Source: Acaricomes phytoseiuli DSM 14247
Lineage (GTDB): Bacteria > Actinomycetota > Actinomycetes > Actinomycetales > Micrococcaceae
Reading direction: 5' to 3'
Assembly (NCBI RefSeq): GCF_000376245.1
Contig: NZ_AQXM01000057.1
Span: 29,797-93,796 of the forward strand
Length of the DNA stretch: 64,000 bases
Made by a program: the position numbers and the translations under genes. The notes under the pieces are model-generated. The model was not told the origin of the DNA and did no database searches. It was given only the letters and a program-made list of their open reading frames with translations. Positions 35,335-46,660 of this stretch are shown here, piece after piece (position 1 is the stretch's first letter; each line of letters begins with the position of its first letter).

Positions 35335-36552
35335 GTGAGTTTTCCAGTAATCGGGATCATCGGCGGCGGGCAGCTTGCCCGGATGATGGTTCCCGCAGCT
35401 ATTGAACTGGGCCTTGAGGTCAGAGTTCTCGCGGAGTCGTCCGAAGCGCCCGCGGTATCTGCGGCACGCCATGCACCAGTGGTGGATTACCATGATCTGG
35501 AACTACTCCGGGCCTTCGCCACCGGGGTTGACGTGCTCACCTTCGACCATGAGCATGTGCCGCCGGAGCACTTGCAGGCTCTCGCTGCGGATGGGGTTGT
35601 CCTGCGCCCCGGTCCGCAGGCTCTCATCTACGCGCAGGATAAACGCGCCATGCGCAGCCTGGTGGACCAGCTGGGGCTGCCCAATCCGCAATGGTCCCGA
35701 GTGGAGTCAGTGGCGGAACTCATCGATTTCGGCGCACGGACCGGTTGGCCCGTCATCCTGAAGACTCCCCGGGGAGGCTATGACGGCAAGGGGGTCCGGG
35801 TAGTGGCGGATGAAGAAGCAGCCCACTCCTGCCAAGACTGGTTCGACGACTTCTCTTCAGCCTTATTAGCCGAAGCCAAAGTTCCCTTCACTCGCGAGCT
35901 CTCCGCTCTCGTCGCACGGCGCCCGGGCGGCCAGTGCCGGGCCTGGGACATCGTGGAGTCGATTCAGGTCGATGGCGTCTGCGATGAGGTGATAGCTCCG
36001 GCTCCCCTGCTCGATGTCAAGGCCGCCGAAGCCGCACAAACCGCTGCCATGCGGATCGCGGAAGCCCTCGGAGTCGTCGGGGTCATGGCGGTGGAACTCT
36101 TCGAAACCCCTGATGAAGGCCCCGGCTTCATGGTCAACGAATTCGCTATGCGGCCGCATAATTCCGGGCACTGGAGCATGGATGGCGCGCTCACCGGCCA
36201 ATTCGAGCAGCACCTGCGTGCTGTTGCGGACCTGCCCCTGGGCGAGACTCGCAGCCTAGCTGACCGGACCGTGATGAAGAACATCCTGGGCGGAGAGAAC
36301 CAGGATCTCTTTGCGGCCTACCCCGCAGCCCTAGCAGCCGATCCCGGAATAAAATTGCACCACTACGGAAAAGCGGTGAGACCAGGCCGCAAACTCGGCC
36401 ACATCAATGTCCTGGCGGCCCCGGGCGAGGCCCTGGAATCGCTCCGGGAGCGGGCGGGCCAGGCCAGCGCGATCATCAGGGAAGGCCTCGCTCCAGCAGC
36501 CCAGCCGGAGGATGAAGACGATCTCGCTGAGGGCCAGAAAGGCAGAGAATGA
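35335..36552 (+). CDS. purK: 5-(carboxyamino)imidazole ribonucleotide synthase
   Basis: PurK uses ATP and bicarbonate to carboxylate AIR in purine synthesis. ATP-grasp features: [20 protein letters not shown] at the N-terminus, [34 protein letters not shown], and [20 protein letters not shown]. About 405 residues, slightly longer than E. coli PurK. The GTG at 35335 is preferred because it directly precedes the family N-terminus; an ATG at 35296 adds 13 residues, and neither has a clear Shine-Dalgarno, so the transcript could be leaderless. The stop overlaps the purE start (ATGA). Confidence 0.95.
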   Translation: MSFPVIGIIGGGQLARMMVPAAIELGLEVRVLAESSEAPAVSAARHAPVVDYHDLELLRAFATGVDVLTFDHEHVPPEHLQALAADGVVLRPGPQALIYAQDKRAMRSLVDQLGLPNPQWSRVESVAELIDFGARTGWPVILKTPRGGYDGKGVRVVADEEAAHSCQDWFDDFSSALLAEAKVPFTRELSALVARRPGGQCRAWDIVESIQVDGVCDEVIAPAPLLDVKAAEAAQTAAMRIAEALGVVGVMAVELFETPDEGPGFMVNEFAMRPHNSGHWSMDGALTGQFEQHLRAVADLPLGETRSLADRTVMKNILGGENQDLFAAYPAALAADPGIKLHHYGKAVRPGRKLGHINVLAAPGEALESLRERAGQASAIIREGLAPAAQPEDEDDLAEGQKGRE

Positions 36553-37115
36553 CAGAAAACCAGCACAGCCCTGTAGTCAGTGTGGTCATGGGCTCCGACT
36601 CGGATTGGCCGGTGATGCGCGAGGCCGCAGCCGTCCTCGCAGAATTCGGGGTAGGCTTCGAGGCCGATGTAGTCTCGGCCCACCGGATGCCCGCGGAGAT
36701 GCTCCGTTACGGCCAGAAGGCCGCTGACCGGGGCCTGCGCGTGATCATCGCCGGTGCCGGGGGTGCAGCGCACCTTCCCGGAATGCTCGCCTCTGTGACG
36801 GCGCTGCCGGTGATCGGCGTTCCCGTACCGCTGAAAACACTCGATGGCTTAGATTCCCTGCTTTCCATCGTGCAGATGCCCGCCGGGGTTCCCGTAGCCA
36901 CGGTCTCCATCGGCGGGGCGCGTAATGCTGGATTGCTCGCCGTCAGGATCCTAGCCAGCGGCATGGACTCCGAAGCCCTGCGACTCCGGGACGAGCTGGA
37001 ACAGTTCGCGATCCGGCTCAATCAGCAGGCCTCCGAAAAGGGTGCCAGAATGCGGCAGGAAGCCGCCGCTGACCAATCCAAAAATTCCCAAAGTTCTCCT
37101 AGCGAGGCACGATGA
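36549..37115 (+). CDS. purE: 5-(carboxyamino)imidazole ribonucleotide mutase
   Basis: Class I PurE moves the carboxylate from N5-CAIR to give CAIR, the step after PurK. The active-site pieces are [33 protein letters not shown] and [20 protein letters not shown], then [20 protein letters not shown] and [20 protein letters not shown]. The 188 residues include about 20 polar C-terminal ones. Both ends overlap neighbours by ATGA, with purK upstream and LCP downstream, so the three genes are translationally coupled. This ties a cell-wall enzyme to purine synthesis in one operon. Confidence 0.96.
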   Translation: MTENQHSPVVSVVMGSDSDWPVMREAAAVLAEFGVGFEADVVSAHRMPAEMLRYGQKAADRGLRVIIAGAGGAAHLPGMLASVTALPVIGVPVPLKTLDGLDSLLSIVQMPAGVPVATVSIGGARNAGLLAVRILASGMDSEALRLRDELEQFAIRLNQQASEKGARMRQEAAADQSKNSQSSPSEAR

Positions 37116-38713
37116 CCTTCTCCTCGCCACAGACCAGCAAACCGTCGGGTCGCCCTCCCGTGCTCACAGACCCGCTGCGCTACCCGCAATCGGCTTCAGC
37201 ACCAATGCGATCCAAGCGCGCCATCGTCTTACTGCTCTTGACCGTCTTCATTCCGGGTAGTGCGCAGGCCATCGCCGGCAACCGCAGGCTCGGGCGGCTC
37301 GCCCTGCGAGTCACCTTCACCGTCTGGCTACTGATCATCGCCGCGATCCTGCTCGCGATCTTCCGCAGAGACCTACTGATCAGCCTGTTCACGAACCCGG
37401 TCAGCTCTTTGCTGCTCATCGTGGCCTTAGTTCTGCTGGCCGTCGGCTGGGTGGTGATGTTCGTCAACACACTGCGGATTATTCGGCCGGTGATGCTGGC
37501 GCCCGGGATGCGGATTTTCGTCAGCGGCGCCCTGGTGGTGCTCATGGTGATCTGCTCCGGCTCACTGGGCTACGCCGCGTGGCTGCTGAACTCCGGGCGC
37601 AACGCCCTGGGCAATATTTTCGCTTCCGGCCCGGATCTCCAGCCGGTGGATGGCCGGTATAATTTTTTGGTGATGGGCGGGGATGCTGGGGAGGACCGGG
37701 AGGGGCGCCGGCCGGACAGCATCATCGTGGTCAGTGTGGATGCTCAGAGTGGTCAGGCGACCACGATTTCGATTCCCAGGAATTTCCAGAACGCTCCGTT
37801 CCCGGCGTCTTCGCCGATGAATCAGATCTACCCGGAGGGCTATAACTGCGGGGATAACTGCATCATCAACTCGTTGTACACCGAAGTCACTCAGAACTAT
37901 CAGAATCTCTACCCGGGTGAAAAAGACCCGGGTGCCCAGGCCATGATGGACGCCACTAGCGGCATCCTCGGCCTGACCGTTCAGGGGTACGTGTTGATCG
38001 ACATGGCCGGGTTCTCCCAACTCATCGACGCTCTAGGTGGAGTCAAGATCAATGCTGGGGGTTGGGTGCCGATCAGTGGGGCGGCGCTGGATAATTACGG
38101 TACGCATTTGCCTCCTGAGGGGTGGATCGCTCCGGGGGTGCAGACTCTGGATGGGTATCAGGCGCTGTGGTACGCCCGGTCCCGGGAGTACACCACTGAT
38201 TACGCCCGCAGCCAGCGCCAGCAATGCATTCAGCAGGCGATCCTGAAGCAGATGGACCCAGCCACCGTACTGAGCAAATTCCAGGCGATCGCCGATACCG
38301 GATCCCGAGTAGTCGAATCGGATATTCCGGTGCAGCAGCTAGCCAGCTTCATCGATCTGGCTCTCAAAGCCAAGAACTCCCCCTTGCAGCGGCTCACTCT
38401 GGGCCCGCCGGACTTCGACCGGGACTTCCCCACCTACCCGGACTTCTCGGTGCTCCAGCAGCGCGTCCAAGCTGTGCTCAATGCCGCACCGCAGACTTCT
38501 TCTCCACCGGAGCAGACTACTGACCCCGGGCAGCCGGAACCACCGAGCCAACCGGATCAACCCGGAGAGCCGGTGCAACCGGAGCCGCCGAGCACACCGG
38601 ACCCCACGGAGCCGCAGATCACCCAGGAGTACTTGCAGAGGCTCGCCATCGCGGGCGATTCCGCGACGCTCACCCAGTTGCTGTCCAATAACGGCAACTG
38701 CAGTCCCGGCTGA
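37112..38713 (+). CDS. LytR-CpsA-Psr (LCP) family cell-wall ligase
   Basis: LCP enzymes attach polyprenyl-linked glycopolymers to peptidoglycan on the outer side of the membrane. The 533-residue protein has four N-terminal spans ([19 protein letters not shown] through [20 protein letters not shown]), then the LCP domain with [37 protein letters not shown] and [20 protein letters not shown]. After residue 450 comes a Pro/Glu/Gln linker and a short tail ending in NNGNCSPG. Parts of the LCP domain (about 37650-37860 and 38030-38170) use more T- and GGG-ending codons than the flanks. It is translationally coupled to purE. Confidence 0.93.
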   Translation: MTFSSPQTSKPSGRPPVLTDPLRYPQSASAPMRSKRAIVLLLLTVFIPGSAQAIAGNRRLGRLALRVTFTVWLLIIAAILLAIFRRDLLISLFTNPVSSLLLIVALVLLAVGWVVMFVNTLRIIRPVMLAPGMRIFVSGALVVLMVICSGSLGYAAWLLNSGRNALGNIFASGPDLQPVDGRYNFLVMGGDAGEDREGRRPDSIIVVSVDAQSGQATTISIPRNFQNAPFPASSPMNQIYPEGYNCGDNCIINSLYTEVTQNYQNLYPGEKDPGAQAMMDATSGILGLTVQGYVLIDMAGFSQLIDALGGVKINAGGWVPISGAALDNYGTHLPPEGWIAPGVQTLDGYQALWYARSREYTTDYARSQRQQCIQQAILKQMDPATVLSKFQAIADTGSRVVESDIPVQQLASFIDLALKAKNSPLQRLTLGPPDFDRDFPTYPDFSVLQQRVQAVLNAAPQTSSPPEQTTDPGQPEPPSQPDQPGEPVQPEPPSTPDPTEPQITQEYLQRLAIAGDSATLTQLLSNNGNCSPG

Positions 38714-38760
38714 GGCCGAGCAGACTCACGAAGATCAGCGAGTACCGCGGAAAGGCTGCC

Positions 38761-40032
38761 ATGCATCTCCTCGACAACCAGATACGGAATTATGCCTGGG
38801 GTTCGACCACTGCCATCGCAGAGGCTCTCGGCAAAGCGCCGTCCGGCCGGCCCGAGGCCGAGCTATGGATCGGGGCGCACCCGGATGCACCCTCCGCAAC
38901 AGCGACAGGCCCTCTAGATCAGGTGATCGCCGAGGACCCTGAGCACTACCTCGGCGCAGCGTCCCGGACAGCTTTCGGCGCGCGGCTGCCTTTCCTCACC
39001 AAATTGCTCGCTGCGGATGCTCCGCTATCGCTTCAAGTGCATCCGACACTCGAGCAGGCACGGGCCGGGTTCGCTGCAGAAAATAGCGCTGGAGTTCCGC
39101 GAGAAGCCCCTCACCGGAATTACAAAGACGATAATCACAAGCCGGAGATGATCCTGGCTCTGACCGACTTCGAGGCGCTGTGCGGTTTCCGGCCGGCGCC
39201 GGAATCCGCACAGCTTTTCCAGGCGCTGGCCGCCGCTGCTCAGGGCCAGGACGGCGATGGAGCCCGGCTGCTGCGCTTCTGCGCGGATACCCTGACTGAG
39301 GCGACCGATGAATCCGCCGCCCTGCACAGCATTGTTGAATCGCTCATCAGCGGTGGTGATGCAGTTGCCGACGCTGTTGAGCAGGCGGTCGAGAGCTCTT
39401 CTGCGATCGAATCCCTCGACTCCCTGCAGCCGCAAGGAAATCCCTCGGCCACGGCTGCCACGCTCCGGGACCTAGCACAAGAATATCCGGCGGACCCGGG
39501 GGCGCTGATCTCCTTGCTCCTCAACCGGGTGAGCCTAGATCCCGGCGAATGCCTTGCCCTGCCCGCCGGGAATATGCACGCGTACCTCAGCGGTCTGGGT
39601 GTGGAAGTCATGGCCTCTTCGGATAACGTGCTCCGTGGCGGTTTGACGCCCAAGCACATCGATATTCCCGAGCTCCTGCGCACCGTGGACTTCCGCTCGC
39701 TGCCAGTGCCCCGGGTCACCGCGGAGCTGAGCGAGCTCGGCCAAGAAATCTACCGGCCCGGCTTCGCGGAATTCCAGTTGCAGCGCATCAGCTCCGGCCC
39801 GGGGGCGCAGCCAGTGCCGCTGGCGCAGCGCGGCCCGCTACTGGTCCTGGTGCTGCAGGGTGCAGCCCGGCTGGACACCCCGCGCGGGGACTTGCAGCTG
39901 AACCGGGGGCAGAGCGCCTTCGTGGCCGCCGCTGAGGCTCCTGCTATGCTGCATCCGGTAGAGCAAAGCCCAGAGGGGTATTTGGCCTTCGCGGTGACCA
40001 CCGACCTGGTGACCACCGATCTTGAGGCCTGA
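38761..40032 (+). CDS. manA: Mannose-6-phosphate isomerase, class I
   Basis: ManA interconverts fructose-6-phosphate and mannose-6-phosphate, feeding GDP-mannose and polyprenyl-mannose, the donor for the O-mannosyltransferase in this window. Zinc-site and active-site blocks: LLDNQIRNYAWGSTTAIAEA, LLAADAPLSLQVHPTLEQA, DNHKPEMILALTDFEALCGF, LALPAGNMHAYLSGLGVEVM and SSDNVLRGGLTPKHIDI. Length 423 residues is normal. The gene lies 47 bp after LCP on the same strand. In many actinobacteria manA lies near manB, but no manB is in this window. Confidence 0.95.
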   Translation: MHLLDNQIRNYAWGSTTAIAEALGKAPSGRPEAELWIGAHPDAPSATATGPLDQVIAEDPEHYLGAASRTAFGARLPFLTKLLAADAPLSLQVHPTLEQARAGFAAENSAGVPREAPHRNYKDDNHKPEMILALTDFEALCGFRPAPESAQLFQALAAAAQGQDGDGARLLRFCADTLTEATDESAALHSIVESLISGGDAVADAVEQAVESSSAIESLDSLQPQGNPSATAATLRDLAQEYPADPGALISLLLNRVSLDPGECLALPAGNMHAYLSGLGVEVMASSDNVLRGGLTPKHIDIPELLRTVDFRSLPVPRVTAELSELGQEIYRPGFAEFQLQRISSGPGAQPVPLAQRGPLLVLVLQGAARLDTPRGDLQLNRGQSAFVAAAEAPAMLHPVEQSPEGYLAFAVTTDLVTTDLEA

Positions 40033-40068
40033 GCGGGCGACACCGCAGAGAACGGTACGCTAAAAGGG

Positions 40069-41070
40069 ATGGAATCTATTCTGCAGAGCCCCCTCTGGGC
40101 TGATGCGCAACGCGCCCTGGGTCGGACCGTGCATACCAAACAGGGGCCCGGGTGGAGCTTCCTCGGCATCGAAGAGCGCCACCCCCTCGGCACTGTGCTC
40201 TATCTACCCTATGGTCCGGTCGCTCAGAATCTGCCCGCCCTGGACGCGGCTCTGAAAGCCGCCCGGAGCATCGCGAAGAACCGCGGTGCTGCCTTCATCC
40301 GGATCGAACCGGTCACTCTGGACCTCCCCGTGGAACAGGCGCGTCGGGCGCTGCGGCAGCGCGGCTTGCAGCCGGCACCTGCTGCGCAGCAGCCGGAGCT
40401 GAGCCGCATCATCGACCTGGACCAGGATTTCGCCCAGGTGCTCAAGCAGATGAAGCCAGCCAACCGCAATCTGTACCGGAACATCGGCAAAAAGGGCGTC
40501 AGTTTCCGGGCCACGCAGGACCCCGCCGAGATCACCACGCTGCTCGGCTTCTTGCGGCAGACCGCCCAGCGCCAGGGATTCACCCCGCACAGCGATGACT
40601 ATCTGCGCAGGATCGGCAGCGAGCTCATGCGCCACGGTGCGGCGACGCTTTACCTGGCCGAGCTGCATGATGCGCCCGAGTTACCGGACCGGGTGCAGAC
40701 TGACAGCCGAGCGGTACCGATTGCCGCGGCCTTGGTGTACGACTCAGCCGATACCAGAACATATGCCCATGCGGCGATAGACGCCGACCACCGGAAGCTC
40801 AGCGCCGGCATCCCGCTCGTGGTGACCCTGATGGCCGAAGCCCAGAAAAAGGGCCTCGCCCATGTGGATCTCTGGGGGGTGGCACCGGAAGATCAGCCGG
40901 AGCACCGTTGGGCCGGTTTCACCGCTTTCAAGGCTTCTTTCGGCGGACGGCTGGTGGAGTACCCCGGCACATGGGACCTTCCGGTACGCCGGCTGCGGTA
41001 CCGCCTCTACACCACAGCCCGGGCCCTGCGCGGCCGGTTGAGGACTCTGCTGCGCTCAGTGAATCGCTAA
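40069..41070 (+). CDS. FemAB/FemX-type peptidoglycan aminoacyltransferase
   Basis: A GNAT-fold protein of the FemABX family, which adds amino acids from aminoacyl-tRNA to the lipid II stem peptide or cross-bridge. The N-terminal half has SILQSPLWADAQRALGRTVH and GTVLYLPYGPVAQNLPAL; the second half has FAQVLKQMKPANRNLYRNIG, IPIAAALVYD-like AVPIAAALVYDSADTRTYAH and LAHVDLWGVAPEDQPEHRW, then GFTAFKASFGGRLVEYPGTW. About 333 residues, slightly short for Fem factors but usual for the actinobacterial group. It sits 36 bp behind manA, and probably belongs to a cell-wall operon with LCP. Confidence 0.9.
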   Translation: MESILQSPLWADAQRALGRTVHTKQGPGWSFLGIEERHPLGTVLYLPYGPVAQNLPALDAALKAARSIAKNRGAAFIRIEPVTLDLPVEQARRALRQRGLQPAPAAQQPELSRIIDLDQDFAQVLKQMKPANRNLYRNIGKKGVSFRATQDPAEITTLLGFLRQTAQRQGFTPHSDDYLRRIGSELMRHGAATLYLAELHDAPELPDRVQTDSRAVPIAAALVYDSADTRTYAHAAIDADHRKLSAGIPLVVTLMAEAQKKGLAHVDLWGVAPEDQPEHRWAGFTAFKASFGGRLVEYPGTWDLPVRRLRYRLYTTARALRGRLRTLLRSVNR

Positions 41071-41087
41071 AAGCCTCTAGAAAAGCA

Positions 41088-41121
41088 GCTCGCCCCTCAG
41101 CCCGGAGGCTGAGCGGCGAGC
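41088..41121. terminator. Terminator hairpin between convergent femX and DUF1269
   Basis: GCTCGCC and CTCAGCC pair with GGCTGAG and GGCGAGC around a 4-base loop (one C-C mismatch). On the minus strand it is followed by TGCTTTTC, so it is best suited to end the DUF1269 transcript, and can also stop the plus-strand one. Confidence 0.7.
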
Positions 41122-41146
41122 CGGCTTGATTCGTAGTCGTTACCGC

Positions 41147-41758
41147 TTATTTCTGGTGACCGCCAGTGAATTTAGCCTTGAAGTCTTCCCAGGTGTCCTC
41201 GGCCTTGCGGCTGAACTCTTCACGCTTCTCAGCGCGCTCAGCGGCGGCCTGCTTATAGGCTTCATCGTCGGCGACGTCCTGGAGCTGCTGGACTTCGTCG
41301 AGCAGGGCTGCCGCGCTGCCGCGTACCACCATCGATCCGGTCTCGCTGCCAAGTGCGTCCAACGGAGCATCATCAGACTCAGCAGCCAGGATGATCGCGG
41401 CGGTCCGCGAAGGGCCAAGCTTCTGAGCGATGAGCGGGAGCGCCTCAAACGCATCGATCTCGTCACTGCCCTGCCGTGCGGCTCCGATCGCGCTGCCGGC
41501 GGTGGCACCGAGCAGAACCCCGAGCGGGCCACCCAGCACACCGACCAGGGCGCCGAGCAAGCCGCCGGCTACCGGGCCGCTGCCCTCATACGGGTCGTAG
41601 CTCTCCTGCACCGTGGGCTGGCCTTCGGCGTCGGTCTCCAGGACCACTGCACCATAGATCTTCACCTCGGGCAGATCGTCGGAATTCCTGACTTTGGCCA
41701 GAACCTCATAAGCAGCCGGTGCTTGTTCTGGAATCAGCGCGATGATGTTGTCTGCCAT
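41147..41758 (-). CDS. DUF1269 family protein
   Basis: A 203-residue protein of the DUF1269 family. It starts MADNIIALIPEQAPAAYEVL, has a central glycine-rich hydrophobic segment (VAGGLLGALVGVLGGPLGVL, LGATAGSAIGA) of the sort found in stress-related membrane-associated proteins, and ends with a charged helix (AERAEKREEFSRKAEDTWED). The ATG at 41758 has AGGACAGGA in front; the upstream start at 41776 adds only six residues. Members are often induced in general stress, but their activity is unknown. Convergent with the Fem gene. Confidence 0.82.
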   Translation of the reverse strand: MADNIIALIPEQAPAAYEVLAKVRNSDDLPEVKIYGAVVLETDAEGQPTVQESYDPYEGSGPVAGGLLGALVGVLGGPLGVLLGATAGSAIGAARQGSDEIDAFEALPLIAQKLGPSRTAAIILAAESDDAPLDALGSETGSMVVRGSAAALLDEVQQLQDVADDEAYKQAAAERAEKREEFSRKAEDTWEDFKAKFTGGHQK

Positions 41759-41884
41759 AGTTTCCTGTCCTCTCAATAAGAACTTTTCCGGGAATGCTCT
41801 TTCGGCACTCCGGCAGCCCGGCGGCCCCCGTCTCTAGCTTAGGCAGATCCGGCCGTCATCAACAGGTCGGCAGCGAGCTCATGG

Positions 41885-42919
41885 TCAGCCGCGGGCGTAG
41901 CCCTCCCACTTATTGGCGTGGTGCTCGGCATCGACGAACCGCACGGTACCGGACTTCGAACGCATCACGATGGACTGGGTGACCACTCTGTCCTTGGTGT
42001 AGCGCACGCCCCGCAGCAAATCGCCATCGGTGATGCCGGTCGCCGCGAAATAGCAGTTATCGCCCTTCACTAGATCGTCAGTGCTGAGCACCTGATCCAG
42101 GTCGAGACCCGCATCGATGGCCTTCTGTCGCTCTTCTTCGCCCGTCGGCCACAGCCTGCCCTGGATGACCCCGCCGAGGGCCTTGATGGCGCATGCGGCC
42201 ACGATGCCCTCGGGCGTGCCGCCGATGCCCATGAGCGCATCCACCCCGGTGCCGCTACGGCAGGCGGCGATGGCCCCGGCGACGTCGCCGTCCATGATGA
42301 ACCTGGTCCGCGCACCGGCGGCACGGATCTCTTCGACCAGCGGCTTATGTCGGTCGCGGTCCAGGATCATCACATTGAGCTGATTGACCTTGACGCCTTT
42401 GGCCTTGGCGATGAGGTGCAGGTTCTGCTTCACCGGCAGGCGCAAGTCGACGAGATCCGCGGCCTCCGGGCCGGTCACGAGTTTCTCCATGTAGAACACC
42501 GCGGAAGGGTCGAACATCGTGCCGCGCTCAGCCACCGCGAGAACCGCCAGCGCGTTGTTGATGCCCAGGGCGGTGAGTCGGGTGCCATCGATCGGGTCGA
42601 CTGCGACATCGACTTCCGGACCGGTACCATCCCCCACTCTTTCCCCGTTGTAGAGCATCGGGGCTTCATCTTTCTCTCCCTCACCGATCACCACCACGCC
42701 ATTGAAGTGGACGGTGCGCAGAAAAGATCGCATGGCATCCACGGCCGCGCCATCGGCCTTGAGCTTATCGCCGAAACCGGCCCAGTGGCCTCCCGCAATA
42801 GCTGCGGCTTCGGTCACGCGGACGAGCTCCAGTGCCAGATTACGGTCCGGTTCGGAATCGCCCACTGTCAGTGACGACGAGAGCGTAGAGTACTGAGATT
42901 CTTCGGGCAAAACAGTCAC
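41885..42919 (-). CDS. glpX: Fructose-1,6-bisphosphatase class II
   Basis: GlpX hydrolyses fructose-1,6-bisphosphate to fructose-6-phosphate in gluconeogenesis and is the essential FBPase of many actinobacteria. Features: [60 protein letters not shown] with the metal-binding DPIDGT, and [20 protein letters not shown]. Length 344 residues with a short N-terminal extension. Start GTG at 42919. It is divergent from DUF4245/carbonic anhydrase, and shares this neighbourhood with fumC in other actinobacteria. Confidence 0.96.
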   Translation of the reverse strand: MTVLPEESQYSTLSSSLTVGDSEPDRNLALELVRVTEAAAIAGGHWAGFGDKLKADGAAVDAMRSFLRTVHFNGVVVIGEGEKDEAPMLYNGERVGDGTGPEVDVAVDPIDGTRLTALGINNALAVLAVAERGTMFDPSAVFYMEKLVTGPEAADLVDLRLPVKQNLHLIAKAKGVKVNQLNVMILDRDRHKPLVEEIRAAGARTRFIMDGDVAGAIAACRSGTGVDALMGIGGTPEGIVAACAIKALGGVIQGRLWPTGEEERQKAIDAGLDLDQVLSTDDLVKGDNCYFAATGITDGDLLRGVRYTKDRVVTQSIVMRSKSGTVRFVDAEHHANKWEGYARG

Positions 42920-43155
42920 GAGGATTCCTCTTCATCGAGTGCATCGAGCTCATGGAGTGAGCTCTTCCCCCACCAGCATATTTTGCCCGGGCCGCTACCG
43001 CGAGCCGGAGTGAGCTGGACAACTCGAGTCATCTCCTGTTTTTCATTTTCCAGTTTTCCTTATATTTTCCGGCTTCCCCGCGCACTGAGCCGATCATCCG
43101 AGCTCCTGACAGGCTCAAGGTGCGCAAGCCCAGCCAAGTACGGGATCATGGTGGT

Positions 43156-43851
43156 ATGAGCCAGGAACCCGGGGCTGATCAGGCCCCTGAAAGCGATGCA
43201 GCACCATCAGAAGCCCTCCCGCAGATCAAAGCAGCATCGGCCAAACGCGCCAATGCCACGGTCATGGGGATGCTCATCGCTACCGGTATCACCCTGGGAC
43301 TGGCTATACTCTTACCGCTGTTGAGCCCGCTTCCTTCCGGATCCCAGATCCGGCCTACCGTGGATGCTCAGGAAATCGCAGGCCAGGCTCAGGACGCTGC
43401 GGGATTCCGCACCCTGGCACCACTGCCGGAAGGGTGGAGCGTCAATTACGCCCGTTGGAACGGAGCGGGCAGCGATGGCGTTGCTTCCTGGGAGATCGGG
43501 TACACGACGGCTGATCAGCGCTTCGCCACGCTCGTCCAGACCGCCCAGCCGAACCCGACCTGGCTCGCCACTCGTACTGATGCTGCCCCGGAAACCGGGG
43601 ATCGGGAGTTCGCCGGTGCTAACTGGAACGTACGGGATAAAGTCGGTACCGCGACATCCTGGGTGGGCGCGTTGCCGGACAGCACCGTGGTTCTGCGCGT
43701 TGAAGTGCCCCAAGACGCCCCCAAGCAGAGCTCAAACGCCAATTTCGCCGCCCTGGAAACCCTTGCAGCCGCGGTGCAGCAAAAAAATTCAGCTCCCACT
43801 ACCCCAGCCGCATCACCAGCAGAGCCAGAAGAAACCGGAGTCGCCCAATGA
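43156..43851 (+). CDS. DUF4245 family membrane-anchored protein
   Basis: A 231-residue protein with a polar N-terminus, a single membrane span (ATVMGMLIATGITLGLAILL) and an extracytoplasmic DUF4245 domain (TLAPLPEGWSVNYARWNGAG, SWEIGYTTADQRFATLVQTA, ANWNVRDKVGTATSWVGALP). The tail is Pro/Ala-rich. Start is ATG 43156; a GTG at 43120 is also open. The stop overlaps the carbonic anhydrase start as ATGA. In actinobacteria it regularly lies between glpX and fumC. Function unknown. Confidence 0.85.
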   Translation: MSQEPGADQAPESDAAPSEALPQIKAASAKRANATVMGMLIATGITLGLAILLPLLSPLPSGSQIRPTVDAQEIAGQAQDAAGFRTLAPLPEGWSVNYARWNGAGSDGVASWEIGYTTADQRFATLVQTAQPNPTWLATRTDAAPETGDREFAGANWNVRDKVGTATSWVGALPDSTVVLRVEVPQDAPKQSSNANFAALETLAAAVQQKNSAPTTPAASPAEPEETGVAQ

Positions 43852-44543
43852 CCTCCCAGTTACCCCCAGACTCACCCGCAGAGCCGACCCCCGGCTCCGC
43901 CGCCCAGCCCATGGCCCCCCGACTCAGCCCCGCTCAGGCCTGGGAGCGGCTATCCGCAGGCAACCAGCGCTTTATCCAGGGCATCTCAGACCATCCTCAT
44001 CAGGATGCTCTCCGACGAGAATCTTTGGTTGCCGCACAGCATCCTTTCGCGGTGGTCTTCGGCTGCTCGGATTCCCGGCTCGCCGCTGAAATCATCTTCG
44101 ATCTGGGTCTCGGCGATGTTTTCGTGGTGCGCACCGCAGGTCAGGTGATCGACCTCGCGGTCCTCGGCTCCCTCGAATACAGCGTGGCACAGTTGGGCGT
44201 GCCGCTGATCGTAGTCCTGGGACACGATCACTGCGGGGCGGTGACGGCGACAACGGAAGCTATCGACTCCGGGCAGATGCCGCCTGGCTTCCTGCGGAAC
44301 CTCGTGGAACGGATCACCCCCTCGGTGCTCGCCTCGCAACGCGAGGGCGGCCAGAGCGTCAACGATCATATGGTCGAGCACATCAAGCAGACCGCGGGCC
44401 GGCTCGTGGAGAGCTCCCCGGTGATCGCGCAAGCAGTCGCGGCGGAAGAACTCGCGGTGATCGGCCTCGCCTACCACTTAGAAGAAGGGCGAGCCGAACT
44501 GGTCAACAGCATCGGTAACGCGATCACCTCACCATCGGTATAG
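43848..44543 (+). CDS. Beta-class carbonic anhydrase
   Basis: Carbonic anhydrase interconverts CO2 and bicarbonate; the latter is used by PurK and carboxylases. Zinc ligands are seen in VVFGCSDSRLAAEIIFDLGL (Cys-x-Asp-Ser-Arg) and in VLGHDHCGAVTA (His-x-x-Cys). VVRTAGQVIDLAVLGSLEYS is also typical. The 231 residues include a 30-residue Pro/Ser N-terminus. The ATG overlaps the DUF4245 stop by four bases, so the two are translationally coupled. Fumarase follows at 99 bp. Confidence 0.95.
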   Translation: MTSQLPPDSPAEPTPGSAAQPMAPRLSPAQAWERLSAGNQRFIQGISDHPHQDALRRESLVAAQHPFAVVFGCSDSRLAAEIIFDLGLGDVFVVRTAGQVIDLAVLGSLEYSVAQLGVPLIVVLGHDHCGAVTATTEAIDSGQMPPGFLRNLVERITPSVLASQREGGQSVNDHMVEHIKQTAGRLVESSPVIAQAVAAEELAVIGLAYHLEEGRAELVNSIGNAITSPSV

Positions 44544-44642
44544 CTGCTGGAGGCTTCCCTCATCTGTGCGGCACCGGGGGAAGACCATCAATACCCAATA
44601 CCCCGGTTTCATTGTCTTTGCCGTCCTCGATATTCTGGAGCC

Positions 44643-46085
<1,443 letters not shown>

Positions 46086-46094
46086 TACCTTTTG

Positions 46095-46115
46095 CTGCCG
46101 GTTTCTGGCAGTTTC
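46095..46115 (+). terminator. Short hairpin after fumC
   Basis: CTGCC pairs with GGCAG over a 7-base loop and is followed by TTTCT. It lies between convergent fumC and the Nudix gene. Confidence 0.4.
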
Positions 46116-46122
46116 TAATCGG

Positions 46123-46599
46123 CTAAACCGGCTTGACGAACTCCGTGGGCTGCGGCTCAGCACGTGCCGCTGCGATGGCCTGCCGATGGCCGGGGTTGAG
46201 TTCCGGAAGTCGCTGGGGGTGGCACCATGCCACTTCCAGCGACTCATCGTCATTTACCCGCGCGGTTCCTGCTCGGTAGCGGCACAGAAAACTCAGGTTG
46301 AGGAAAGTGCACACATCCCCGTTAGGAAAGGTGATCGGGCCGACCACACCGGTGGAGAGCAGGCGTTCGACCTCGACCTGCACTCCGGTCTCCTCGAAGA
46401 CCTCCCGGGCCAGGCCCACAGCGGGCTCCTCACCCGGATCCAGGATGCCGGTGACGAGCGCCCATCGGCCATTATCCGAACGACGCACCAAGAGCACTTC
46501 TCCAGCTTCGTTGAGCACAACTGCCGCGACCCCGGGCAACCACAGCAGATCATTGCCAACTTTTTCGCGCAAACGGATGATGAACTCTGGTACAGGCAT
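46123..46599 (-). CDS. Nudix hydrolase
   Basis: A 158-residue pyrophosphohydrolase. The Nudix box is complete: GILDPGEEPAVGLAREVFEE followed by TGV (G-x5-E-x7-REVxEExGV). Upstream VAAVVLNEAGEVLLVRRSDN and downstream FLNLSFLCRYRAGTARVNDD (substrate side), EVAWCHPQRLPEL, fit the actinobacterial group next to fumC/DUF4245. The substrate (nucleotide or sugar-nucleotide diphosphate) cannot be told from sequence. Convergent with fumC. Confidence 0.92.
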   Translation of the reverse strand: MPVPEFIIRLREKVGNDLLWLPGVAAVVLNEAGEVLLVRRSDNGRWALVTGILDPGEEPAVGLAREVFEETGVQVEVERLLSTGVVGPITFPNGDVCTFLNLSFLCRYRAGTARVNDDESLEVAWCHPQRLPELNPGHRQAIAAARAEPQPTEFVKPV

Positions 46600-46660
46600 G
46601 ACTTCAGTCTGTCATGACCCTCCGGTGGGGCGAGACCACCGGGGCTGGCGCTGGAGGCGA

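Noticed and set aside
43120..43156. Earlier GTG start of the DUF4245 gene
   Set aside because: It adds residues unlike the family; ATG 43156 fits better, though it cannot be excluded.
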